In this document: positions 32,007-40,947 of the stretch, one piece after another
How the letters are laid out: every line of letters begins with the position of its first letter
How positions within the stretch are numbered: position 1 is the stretch's first letter
Source of the DNA: Fidelibacterota bacterium
GTDB taxonomy: Bacteria > Fidelibacterota > Marinisomatia > Marinisomatales > UBA1611
NCBI GenBank assembly: GCA_028338895.1
Contig: JAOLAV010000004.1
Location: forward strand, 1 to 55,630
Reading direction: 5' to 3'
Length of the DNA: 55,630 nt
Made by a program: the position numbers and the translations under genes
The notes under the pieces: generated by a model
What the model was told of the DNA's origin: nothing
Databases searched by the model: none
What the model saw: only the letters and a program-made list of their open reading frames with translations

Positions 32007-33088
32007 TGAAAATTCTTTATATCTCACCAGAAAACACCGTTGGTACCTTGACTTTATGGAAAAGAATACATGAAGAAAATGGGAATGAGTGTAGAACAAT
32101 AACTTTTTTTCATTCTCCAAAAAATTTCAAAGAAGATATTTGTTTAAAATTACCATTTAATTTTACTTATCCATTTCTTTCTAAATTACGCAATCTTATC
32201 TTTATGATTTATCGAGGAAGCGAGGGATATTTTCAAGAAAAACCGGGATGTCCTCCTATTTGGGAAAAAGAAGGCTTAATTGATAGTCTTTTCTTAAAGT
32301 TTAAAGATTTTTTATGGCGTCCAAAAATAATGAGAGCTATTCAAGATTATAATTTATATGACTTTGATGTCTATCACTTTGAAAGTGGTATGGATTTTCT
32401 TAAAAATGAATTTTTTGTTAAAAGATTACATTCTCTAGGAAAGAAAATCATTTGCCATTACCATGGAGAAGATTTGAGGAGCAGGGGGGTAATGCCTTAT
32501 ATAAATAAATACTCGAGTCTCAATATAACAAATGAAGTTGACCTACTAGAAAAGCACCCTAACATTAAATATCTATTCTTACCTTTTCAAACTAAGACAT
32601 TCAACAAAAAAGATATAAAAAACAAAGTCATACGAGTCGCACATGCCCCAACAAATCGATTTTATAAAGGCTCTGATCATATTATTAAAGAATGTAAAAA
32701 ATTAGAATCTTTTGGCTTTATTGAGTTTGATCTAATTGAAGGTTTATCCCACCGAAAAGCCCTTGAAAGAAAAGCAAAGTCGGATATTTTCATTGATCAA
32801 ATTGGAGATAGAGGTGGATGGGGATATGGTATGAATTCAGTTGAATCTTTATCTATGGGCATATGCACGCTGACTGAAATAAATAACAGATATAATAACT
32901 TCATACCTGATCATCCATTTATTTCTATTACACAAACTACATTTTTAAGCGTTCTTAAAAACTTAATAGTAGATCCAGATAGAATATCCAAGTATGGGAG
33001 CGAGGGGAAAATTTGGGTTGAAAAATATCATGATATTAAAAGTGTATCAAAAAAACTTTATAATTATTATACTATGATCGGTCTTTAA
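32006..33088 (+). CDS. Glycosyltransferase-like protein
   Basis: MKILYISPENTVGTLTLWKRIHEENGN; HYHGEDLRSRG; YGMNSVESLSMGICTLTEI. Start overlaps upstream stop. Confidence 0.75.
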   Translation: MKILYISPENTVGTLTLWKRIHEENGNECRTITFFHSPKNFKEDICLKLPFNFTYPFLSKLRNLIFMIYRGSEGYFQEKPGCPPIWEKEGLIDSLFLKFKDFLWRPKIMRAIQDYNLYDFDVYHFESGMDFLKNEFFVKRLHSLGKKIICHYHGEDLRSRGVMPYINKYSSLNITNEVDLLEKHPNIKYLFLPFQTKTFNKKDIKNKVIRVAHAPTNRFYKGSDHIIKECKKLESFGFIEFDLIEGLSHRKALERKAKSDIFIDQIGDRGGWGYGMNSVESLSMGICTLTEINNRYNNFIPDHPFISITQTTFLSVLKNLIVDPDRISKYGSEGKIWVEKYHDIKSVSKKLYNYYTMIGL

Positions 33089-33090
33089 AT

Positions 33091-34179
33091 ATGGAGTCCC
33101 GATTGTATAATGCTCGATATGTTTACTTTTCTCGCTTATTAAGTATTTTGGTTTACCCTTATTTTTTTTTTATAAATATATTTAAAAAAAAATACTCTCT
33201 CGAAGAACTTAAAGTGAAGAATATTCTTGTTACAGAATATCATCGTATTGGAGATGTTATTATTATTGCTCCAATATTAAAATCTATTAAGAATAAGTTT
33301 CCAAATTCAAATTTAATTCTGATTTGTAATAAGCAAGTTGCTCATCTAGCAAATCATTTAAATCTAGCTGATGAAATTATTGGATTAGAAGTACCATGGA
33401 CAAATTGGGATTGGTCAATGAAAAAATGGTTTCTGGCTTACTCATTTTCAAAAAAAATAAGAACTAAAAAAATTGATTTAGCATTTGATTTTAAAGGCGA
33501 TTTTAGGAATAGTTGGTTTCTTTGGAAAATGAATCCTAAAATTAGTTTTGGATATGACCATACTGGGGGGGGGTATTTTTTTTCGAACCCACAAAAAATG
33601 AGCCAAAAAACACATCAGCAAAAAAGAGCTTTTAATCTAGTTAAAAAAGTGGGCTGTCTTAATATCTCTTTCAAAAAGATCTCTTTTAGATTCAATGAAG
33701 GCAGTCTTGTAGTCCATCCTGGAGCTATTGATATTAGAAGAGCTTGGCCAGATTCTCATTGGATACAATTTATCAAGCGTATGGTGAAACATCATAAAAT
33801 ATCCGTTGTAGAAGTAGAGTCGTCAAAAAAAATAATAAAGAAATTAAAAAAAGAGAGTTTTAGTCTTGAAGTTTTTAGTGGTGATTTGATAGAATATAAT
33901 GAATGGTTAAAAAAACAAAAACTTATTGTTGCTCCTGATTCAATGGCTGGACATCTTGCTGCTTTTAATAGAATTCCAAGTATTTCAATTTTTGGTTCTC
34001 AAGACCCTACTTTGACTAGGCCATTGAGTGTGAAATCAATGATAGTAGCCCCCGATCAAATTTGTAATCATAGGCGAGATCATTGGAGGCTTTGCGCTGA
34101 ATGTATGAGTTCAATTAATGTTGAAAAAGTTTATACGCGAGCAAGAACTTTCATAAAAAATTTAAAAAACCAAAGATAA
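33091..34179 (+). CDS. Glycosyltransferase family 9 (heptosyltransferase-like)
   Basis: ILVTEYHRIGDVIIIAPILKSIKNKFPNSNLILICNK; LVVHPGAIDIRRAWPDSHWIQFI; APDSMAGHLAAFNRIPSISIFGSQDPTLTRPL. Confidence 0.88.
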   Translation: MESRLYNARYVYFSRLLSILVYPYFFFINIFKKKYSLEELKVKNILVTEYHRIGDVIIIAPILKSIKNKFPNSNLILICNKQVAHLANHLNLADEIIGLEVPWTNWDWSMKKWFLAYSFSKKIRTKKIDLAFDFKGDFRNSWFLWKMNPKISFGYDHTGGGYFFSNPQKMSQKTHQQKRAFNLVKKVGCLNISFKKISFRFNEGSLVVHPGAIDIRRAWPDSHWIQFIKRMVKHHKISVVEVESSKKIIKKLKKESFSLEVFSGDLIEYNEWLKKQKLIVAPDSMAGHLAAFNRIPSISIFGSQDPTLTRPLSVKSMIVAPDQICNHRRDHWRLCAECMSSINVEKVYTRARTFIKNLKNQR

Positions 34180-34285
34180 AAAAATATTGCTAATATATCC
34201 TTTATTAGTAAATTCTAATAATGAATGGGTTTAACCCTTGGTTCTATAGAGTATTTTCAATGGTAAAACCTGTTTTAATAATACG

Positions 34286-34308
34286 GATTAATACACTAAG
34301 TATTAATC
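34286..34308. repeat. Perfect 9-bp inverted repeat upstream of the small protein gene
   Basis: GATTAATAC-ACTAA-GTATTAATC. Confidence 0.75.
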
Positions 34309-34341
34309 ATACCTAAAGAACCAAACCAAGGAGGTATCGGC

Positions 34342-34551
34342 ATGGCTGATGTCAACTCAACCGTATCAAATGCAGCATCTGGAGTTGTAGGTGTAATTAA
34401 AGCTTTAATCGTGCTGTTCGTTTTCGTTAATATTGTCTATTCTACTGGATTTGATCCAATTGGTGGGATTGTAGATCTTGTCAATACGTTTTTAGATGGT
34501 GGTTTTGCTGGTCTATTAGCACTACTTGTCTTCCTCTCATTTCTAGGGTAA
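34342..34551 (+). CDS. Small membrane protein, 69 aa, unknown
   Basis: AAGGAGG RBS; FDPIGGIVDLVNTFLDGGFAGLLALLVFLSFLG; two hydrophobic segments. Confidence 0.75.
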   Translation: MADVNSTVSNAASGVVGVIKALIVLFVFVNIVYSTGFDPIGGIVDLVNTFLDGGFAGLLALLVFLSFLG

Positions 34552-34615
34552 TAGCACAGGGCTTATTAGTGACAGTGTTACGAAATTATCTTATTCCTGA
34601 AAACAGGAGGAAACT

Positions 34616-34831
34616 ATGTTAAAAGGCTTACAAACTGTAAATCAATGGCTTGGCCAACTCACAGATTTGGCAAAAACATTGGTAGTTATAGGTATTATAG
34701 TAGGGATTTTATTCGATGATTTTTTTGGTGTTATCGCTGGGCTAGGTAGAATTATGTCTCAGTTTGGAGATGCCGGGTTCGCCGGAATACTTTCCTTAAT
34801 GATACTAGTAATGTGGTATGAAAAAAAATAA
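34616..34831 (+). CDS. Small membrane protein, 71 aa, unknown; shares a motif with its neighbour
   Basis: CAGGAGG RBS; FDDFFGVIAGLGRIMSQFGDAGFAGILSLMILVMW matches the upstream protein's D-G-GFAG-L-L region. Confidence 0.75.
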   Translation: MLKGLQTVNQWLGQLTDLAKTLVVIGIIVGILFDDFFGVIAGLGRIMSQFGDAGFAGILSLMILVMWYEKK

Positions 34832-34851
34832 ATAAAACCATGAATACTGAA

Positions 34852-34880
34852 CTACGCCTCATTAAAATTATGAGGCGTAG
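34852..34880. terminator. Hairpin downstream of the small protein pair
   Basis: Perfect 11-bp stem CTACGCCTCAT / ATGAGGCGTAG; no strong T tract. Confidence 0.6.
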
Positions 34881-34984
34881 TCATTTATACAAAATTTGAA
34901 TTAAGCCAAAATTGTCTTATCGCTTTATTCATAGTTCATTTTTTATTTTAAGATTCTCTCTAGAATAAAATATTAATCATTAAA

Positions 34985-36463
34985 ATGAATTTTAAAAATT
35001 TAGCTTATCTCTTTTTTATTTTAAATATTTTATTTTCTGAAGTTCATGTTTTTAACCGAAGCAATGGTACAGAATCTGAAATTGAAACTCTTTCTGGTAT
35101 AACTCCTCTTCATCTATCCGCTAAAGACTTAGCCAATGCATTCTCATCAAAAATTTATGAGAATGAGGAAAGAAGAAAACTTGTTATCTACATTTCTGGT
35201 CATAAAGTAAAAATTTCTGGTAATAGTAGTTTTATTATGATCGATGATAAAGCATATCAAATGACTCAGATAGCTAAAATTGAGTTAAAAGATTTATATG
35301 TCCCAGCTGAAGCATTTATCAACATATTAAAAGCAACAATACTACCAGGTATAAACTTTGATTTGAAAAAAGAATTATTAGATATCGATATAGTTAAATT
35401 CAATATTACGGGTATACATATTGAAACAAAATCGAATGGAACAATTATAAAGCTAGAAACTAAAAAACCTTTTTCAGACCAAAACATTAGTTCTTTTATT
35501 AATAAACATGGATGGTTTTATTTAACCGTGGCAGGTGCGGTAGTTGATACTTTTACAATTAATACAGCTCTTACAAGAGGAATTATTCGCCGAGTAGAAT
35601 CAGACCAAATTGGTAAAACAGCTCAAGTCGCTTTTAAATTAGCAGGTGAAGTCATAAGTCATGAGTGGTACCAAAGCTTGGACCCTTATGAGATCGTAAT
35701 AACTTTGCGTACACCCCTAGGAAAAGTAACTGAGCAGCACATTGATGATGTGAAAAAACGATGGCATTTAGATACTGTAGTTCTTGATGCTGGACATGGG
35801 GGTAAGGATCCTGGTTCGCAAGGGAAGTATGGAACAAAAGAAAAAGATGTTGTTCTAGATATAACAAAAAGAGTGGGGCGCCTGTTAGAGAAAAAAACAG
35901 GTATTAAAGTAATTTATACAAGAGAAGAAGATGTTTTTGTCCCCTTAATTAGCAGGACAAAGATGGCTAATGATGCTAATGGGAAATTATTTGTTAGTAT
36001 TCATGCAAATTCTAACCCGAATAGGAAAGTTCAAGGATTTGAAACATATTTGTTACGCCCAGGTAAAAGTGAAGATGCTATTGAGGTTGCATCACGTGAA
36101 AATGCCGTAATAAAGATGGAAGATAAAACAGGGCATTATGATAAATTATCTGGGGAAAGCTTAATTATGGCTACAATGGCTCAAAGTATGTTTTTGAAAG
36201 AGAGTGAAGACTTAGCTTCTATAATTCAAATGGAATTAGATAAGAGGCTTGATACTCCTAATAGAGGAGTTAAGCAAGCAGGGTTTTATGTTCTAATTGG
36301 AGCTTCAATGCCTAATGTTTTAGTCGAAGTTGGTTATTTGTCAAATCCTGGAGAAGAAAAAAAGTTAAAGCAATCGGAGCATAAAGAAAGGATTGCCCAA
36401 TCCATATTTGAAGGGATTAAACAATTTAAATTTTCACGAGAAAAATTATTGGTAGGAGATTAA
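34985..36463 (+). CDS. N-acetylmuramoyl-L-alanine amidase with AMIN-like domain
   Basis: VVLDAGHGGKDPGSQGKYGTKEKDVVLDITKRVG, SIHANSNPNRKVQGFETYLL, VLVEVGYLSNPGEEKKL. Confidence 0.92.
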   Translation: MNFKNLAYLFFILNILFSEVHVFNRSNGTESEIETLSGITPLHLSAKDLANAFSSKIYENEERRKLVIYISGHKVKISGNSSFIMIDDKAYQMTQIAKIELKDLYVPAEAFINILKATILPGINFDLKKELLDIDIVKFNITGIHIETKSNGTIIKLETKKPFSDQNISSFINKHGWFYLTVAGAVVDTFTINTALTRGIIRRVESDQIGKTAQVAFKLAGEVISHEWYQSLDPYEIVITLRTPLGKVTEQHIDDVKKRWHLDTVVLDAGHGGKDPGSQGKYGTKEKDVVLDITKRVGRLLEKKTGIKVIYTREEDVFVPLISRTKMANDANGKLFVSIHANSNPNRKVQGFETYLLRPGKSEDAIEVASRENAVIKMEDKTGHYDKLSGESLIMATMAQSMFLKESEDLASIIQMELDKRLDTPNRGVKQAGFYVLIGASMPNVLVEVGYLSNPGEEKKLKQSEHKERIAQSIFEGIKQFKFSREKLLVGD

Positions 36464-36466
36464 AAG

Positions 36467-37264
36467 TTGGATAATAGGCCAATTGGTGTTTTTGATTCAG
36501 GGCTTGGTGGGCTTACTGTTTTAAAAGCTCTAAAAATAGCACTACCAAATGAAAATTTTATCTATGTTGGTGATACAGCTAGAGTACCCTATGGTAATAA
36601 AAGCAGAAAAAAAATTAAGCAATATTCTGATCAAATTTCTAAATGGCTAATTGCTCAAGATTGTAAAATGGTTGTAGTTGCTTGTAATACCGCATCAGCG
36701 ATTGCTCTTGAATCATTAAGAATGAAATTTTCAATTCCGATAATAGGTGTAATTAATTCCGGAGTTAGGCGAGCAATTCATTTATCCCAAAATTCTCATA
36801 TTGCTGTTTTAGCTACTGCTGCAACTATAAAATCTGATGAATATGGCAAGCAATTAAAAGCTTTGAACTCTCAAATTATCATAAAAAATATAGCCTGCCC
36901 ATTATTTGTTCCTCTAGTAGAGGAAGGACTCACCAATGATCATTTATCGTTATCAGTAATAAAAATGTATCTAAAAAGCTTGAAAAATTCCAAATTTGAT
37001 ACGGTGATATTAGGTTGTACGCATTATCCGCTCTTAAAAGATCCCATCCAAAATATTCTAGGTGACAAAGTTAAGCTTGTTGATTCAGGTAATGCTATTG
37101 TGAAAGAGGTCGAAGAATTTTTAATGGAAAATAATTTAATGTCAAAAATTAGTCAGGGTATCTTTCATTGTTTTGTTACTGATGAGCCTGAAAGTTTTGA
37201 TAAGATTGCTGAAAGATTTTTACAAACAAAATTAGTTGGAACCTCCCACATTGAACTCTTCTAA
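36467..37264 (+). CDS. murI: Glutamate racemase (TTG start)
   Basis: RPIGVFDSGLGGLTVLKAL, VACNTASA, LGCTHYPLLKDPI. Confidence 0.95.
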   Translation: MDNRPIGVFDSGLGGLTVLKALKIALPNENFIYVGDTARVPYGNKSRKKIKQYSDQISKWLIAQDCKMVVVACNTASAIALESLRMKFSIPIIGVINSGVRRAIHLSQNSHIAVLATAATIKSDEYGKQLKALNSQIIIKNIACPLFVPLVEEGLTNDHLSLSVIKMYLKSLKNSKFDTVILGCTHYPLLKDPIQNILGDKVKLVDSGNAIVKEVEEFLMENNLMSKISQGIFHCFVTDEPESFDKIAERFLQTKLVGTSHIELF

Positions 37265-38513
37265 TATTTCAGAACTTTTAGACTCTTTATATTCTTTAGA
37301 GAGATTAGGCATCAAAATGGGCCTTGAGCATACTGAGGAATTACTTAAGTCGATTGGGAACCCTCAAAAAAGATTAAAATTTATACATATTGCGGGTACA
37401 AATGGGAAAGGGTCTACGAGTGCTCATATTGAAAGTGTTTTAAGGAAAACTGGAAGAAAAGTTGGATTATATACATCTCCGCATTTAATAAATTTTAACG
37501 AGCGAATTAGAATTAATGGAGTGCCAATAACAGATTCAGGAATTGTCTCTTTTTTAGAGCCAAATTGGGCCAGTATAAATAAAATAGAATCTACATTTTT
37601 TGAAACTACAACTGCAATGGCATTTAATTACTTTGACATCAATAATGTGGATATTGCAATTATTGAAACAGGTCTTGGTGGCCGGTTAGACTCGACTAAT
37701 GTAATAAAGCCATTATTCTCTATTATTACATCTATATCATTCGATCACATCGATATTTTAGGTAACAGCCTTGAAGAAATTGCAGAAGAGAAAGCTGGAA
37801 TAATAAAAAAAGGTGTTCCACTTATCACCCTAAAACAAAATATCAAAATAGATAAGGTTCTATCCGATAAAGCAAATAATGTAAAATCAAGAATAGTTCT
37901 ATCCGACCCACCATCTAAAATAAAAATAACTTCTTCAGGCACAGAATTTTTGCAAAATAATACATTTTATAAAACTGGATTGATCGGAAAGCATCAAGCA
38001 GAGAATGCTTCTCTTGCTATAACAGCACTTAAGTTTTTTGATCCTAAAATAAATGATGAAGATATTAATAATAGTTTTATCAGGATTGTTTGGCCAGGAA
38101 GACTTCAAAAACTAGGGTTTAATATTTATTATGATGTAGCGCATAATCAAGATGGTCTTAAACTGATTATCAATTATTTAGAGCATAAATATCCCAACAA
38201 AAAAATATTTGGACTATTTTGTTTAAAAGGCGATAAGGATTTAGGTGGAATTGCAAAGATCCTTTCTAACAAATTTTCAAAATTATATATTTCGACTGAC
38301 AAGAATAATCAGTTATTAAGCGGATTATCTCTATCCAAAACACTAAAGAAAAATGGAGTGGATAGCGATGTACTTTCATCTGTAAAAGTCGGAGTCTCGA
38401 AGCTCATTGGCTTAACAAAAAAAAATAGTGTTGGGCTCATCTTTGGTACACATTATATAGCAGAAGAGGTTTTTAATGAATTTGAAATATCATTTGACAG
38501 AGGAATAATTTAG
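37236..38513 (+). CDS. folC: Bifunctional folylpolyglutamate/dihydrofolate synthase
   Basis: HIAGTNGKGSTSAHIESVLR, GLYTSPHLINFNERIRING, ETGLGGRLDSTN, YDVAHNQDG. Start is TTG, exact position uncertain. Confidence 0.92.
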   Translation: MEPPTLNSSNISELLDSLYSLERLGIKMGLEHTEELLKSIGNPQKRLKFIHIAGTNGKGSTSAHIESVLRKTGRKVGLYTSPHLINFNERIRINGVPITDSGIVSFLEPNWASINKIESTFFETTTAMAFNYFDINNVDIAIIETGLGGRLDSTNVIKPLFSIITSISFDHIDILGNSLEEIAEEKAGIIKKGVPLITLKQNIKIDKVLSDKANNVKSRIVLSDPPSKIKITSSGTEFLQNNTFYKTGLIGKHQAENASLAITALKFFDPKINDEDINNSFIRIVWPGRLQKLGFNIYYDVAHNQDGLKLIINYLEHKYPNKKIFGLFCLKGDKDLGGIAKILSNKFSKLYISTDKNNQLLSGLSLSKTLKKNGVDSDVLSSVKVGVSKLIGLTKKNSVGLIFGTHYIAEEVFNEFEISFDRGII

Positions 38514-38592
38514 TGTAATTTCAATCAGTTCCAATGTTTCCACGGGGCTTATTATTTAAATTTTCCAAAGTTTTACATAGGTTACAAAATAT

Positions 38593-39844
38593 ATGGATCT
38601 TAACGAATTACAATCATTACATATTAAAGAGCTGACTAAGCTAGCTCAAGATTTAAAGATTGAAGGCGGTGTTACAGGCCTCAATAAACAAGAATTAATT
38701 GTTAAAATATTAGAAGCCAATGCTAAAAAAGATGGTTCTTTTTCGGCAAGAGGTGTTTTAGAAGTGATGCCAGATGGTTATGGTTTTTTACGTTCGTCTG
38801 ATTTTAATTACCTCCCAGGTCCTGATGATATTTATGTAAGTCCTTCCCAAATTAAAAGATTTGGTTTAAAAACAGGGCATCTTATTTCTGGTGAGATTAG
38901 GCCTCCAAAATCAAAAGAGCGTTTTTATGCTCTATTAAAAGTATTAACAGTTAATGATAAGCCTCTAGAAGAACTAAAAAATATAATATTATTTGGCAAC
39001 TTCACTCCTCTTTACCCTGAGGAAAAATTCAATCTAGAAACGGATCCAAAAGATTTATCCATGAGAATTATGGATTTAATGTCTCCCATTGGTAAGGGGC
39101 AAAGAGGATTAATCGTCGCACAGCCAAAAAACCGGGAAAACAATACTTTTGCAAACATTAGCAAACTCTATTAGTAAAAACCATCCTGAAACAAAAAGAA
39201 TTGTTCTTCTTATTGATGAAAGACCTGAAGAAGTGACTGATATGAAGAGGAATGTTGATGCTGAAGTAATTAGTTCAACCTTTGATGAGCCGCCGGAGCG
39301 ACATGTCTCTGTAGCAGATATGGTTCTTCAAAAAGCAAAAAGAATGGTCGAATACGGAGACGACGTTGTTATTCTTCTAGATAGCATCACGCGGCTTGCA
39401 AGAGCTCATAATGCTGTTACGCCACATAGTGGTAAAATACTATCAGGTGGTGTTGATTTTAATGCTTTAAAAAAGCCAAAGCAGTTTTTTGGCGCAGCAA
39501 GAAATACTGAAGAAGCTGGAAGCCTGACTATAATATCAACGGCATTGATTGAAACCGGAAGTCGTGCAGATGAAGTTATTTTTGAAGAATTTAAAGGTAC
39601 TGGGAATATGGAGCTTGTTCTTGATAGAGGTTTGAGCGATAGAAGAATGTATCCAGCATTTAATATAATACGCTCCGGAACAAGAAAAGAAGAGCTCTTG
39701 CTTGATCGTAAAGTCTTAGGTCGTATGTGGATTCTGCGTAAACTTTTAAACGATATGAAAGTAGAAGAAGCAATGGCTTTTATGCAAGATAGAATGAAAA
39801 GGACAAAAACAAATGCAGAGTTCCTTGACACAATGAGTCAATAA
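38593..39844 (+). pseudogene. rho: Transcription termination factor Rho, split by a +1 nt frameshift at A6 (39126-39131)
   Basis: ORFs 38593-39174 and 39149-39844 are one Rho: ...[16 protein letters not shown] | [40 protein letters not shown]... after removing one A. Confidence 0.92.
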
Positions 39845-39864
39845 AAATTTGAATAATTTTTTTT

Positions 39865-40947
39865 ATGGCTGATAGTTTTCCTGATATAAAAACAATTGTA
39901 GTTAGGGTTAACACGGATAAACCCGTTAGGAAAACACCTTATCAGGTCAAAGGTGTTTTTATGCGTCAGTTTCCCGATGAAGCTATAGTACCTATGTTAA
40001 ATGGGTCCTTACGAGATCAGTTTTTATATCCAAGAGTCCAAGTCAAAATTTTAAATGAGCAAATATATATTATAGGTATTAACGAAGGTGTTAGTCCCGT
40101 TCTTCAACTATCTGAAAAATTCAAAGCATTTGATTTTGGGAATATTACTTTTGAAGTCGAAAGTTTTGATATCGAAGAATCAAAAGAGCAGTTTATTCCA
40201 TCTTCTAAATTATTAAGATATCGTTTTGTTACTCCTTGGGTTGCTCTTAACCATATGACTGGAGGTAAGTATCGTTTTTTAACCAATCAAGAAAAACCAT
40301 CTTATTTAAATAAATTAATTGGTCAAAATATAGTTTTCTTAGCAAATGAAGTTGGAATCAAATTAAAAGACGATATAGTTACTCGGGTAAATGTATCGAG
40401 CCTATTTCCTAAGCCTGTTGATGATAATAAATGGGGTGCTTTTATGGGTGATTTTGAAACAAACTTCATATTACCAAATTATATTGGAGTGGGTAATGGA
40501 ATTACGAGGGGATTCGGAACAATATTTGGTGTCTTCAACCCCGATCTTTTATCTTTTAATAAAAAAGAATTGGAAGATGATACTGGTTCAAAAGAGCCTT
40601 TAGAAATAGATAAACAAGAAAATCTTGAGGTGATATCCACATTAGATGTTCCAAAACCAAAAAGAAAAAAGCGTAATAACTCAAGAAATAATCGGAAGAA
40701 ACAAAATAAAAAAATAGATTCAAAGAAAGTTCAATCAGAACAAAGCACTTCCAAAAAAAGAATAAACATAAAAAGTCAAAAGAAGAATCAAAGCTCTAAT
40801 AAAAAATATCCTAGGTCAGGAAGAGTCTTTTCAGAAGAATTTGATATTGAACCGGATACAGTTAATGTTAAACCTGATGTTACTAATGATGATATTGATC
40901 AAAAATTTAATACAGAACAGCATCACAAAAAGCAACATAAGTTTTAA
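39865..40947 (+). CDS. Cas6/RAMP-like protein with Lys/Arg-rich C-terminal tail
   Basis: NWGAFMGDFETNFILPNYIGVGNGITRGFGTIFGV: C-terminal glycine-rich loop GhG-x5-GhG typical of Cas6; tail KPKRKKRNNSRNNRKKQNKK. Confidence 0.68.
   Translation: MADSFPDIKTIVVRVNTDKPVRKTPYQVKGVFMRQFPDEAIVPMLNGSLRDQFLYPRVQVKILNEQIYIIGINEGVSPVLQLSEKFKAFDFGNITFEVESFDIEESKEQFIPSSKLLRYRFVTPWVALNHMTGGKYRFLTNQEKPSYLNKLIGQNIVFLANEVGIKLKDDIVTRVNVSSLFPKPVDDNKWGAFMGDFETNFILPNYIGVGNGITRGFGTIFGVFNPDLLSFNKKELEDDTGSKEPLEIDKQENLEVISTLDVPKPKRKKRNNSRNNRKKQNKKIDSKKVQSEQSTSKKRINIKSQKKNQSSNKKYPRSGRVFSEEFDIEPDTVNVKPDVTNDDIDQKFNTEQHHKKQHKF

Noticed and set aside
30000-34180. Whole glycan cluster as a mobile island
   Set aside because: No integrase, transposase, tRNA boundary or direct-repeat ends seen; ordinary surface-glycan cluster.
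34221-34239. GGGTT-T-AACCC palindrome as a separate operator
   Set aside because: Short (5 bp arms) and partly overlaps the proposed anti-SD arm; not enough support as its own feature.
34180-34341. Possible tRNA or CRISPR leader before the small proteins
   Set aside because: No cloverleaf or repeat array could be recognised; only inverted repeats around the SD.
39406-39831. 141-aa antisense ORF over rho
   Set aside because: Shadow ORF of conserved Rho codons; composition not protein-like.
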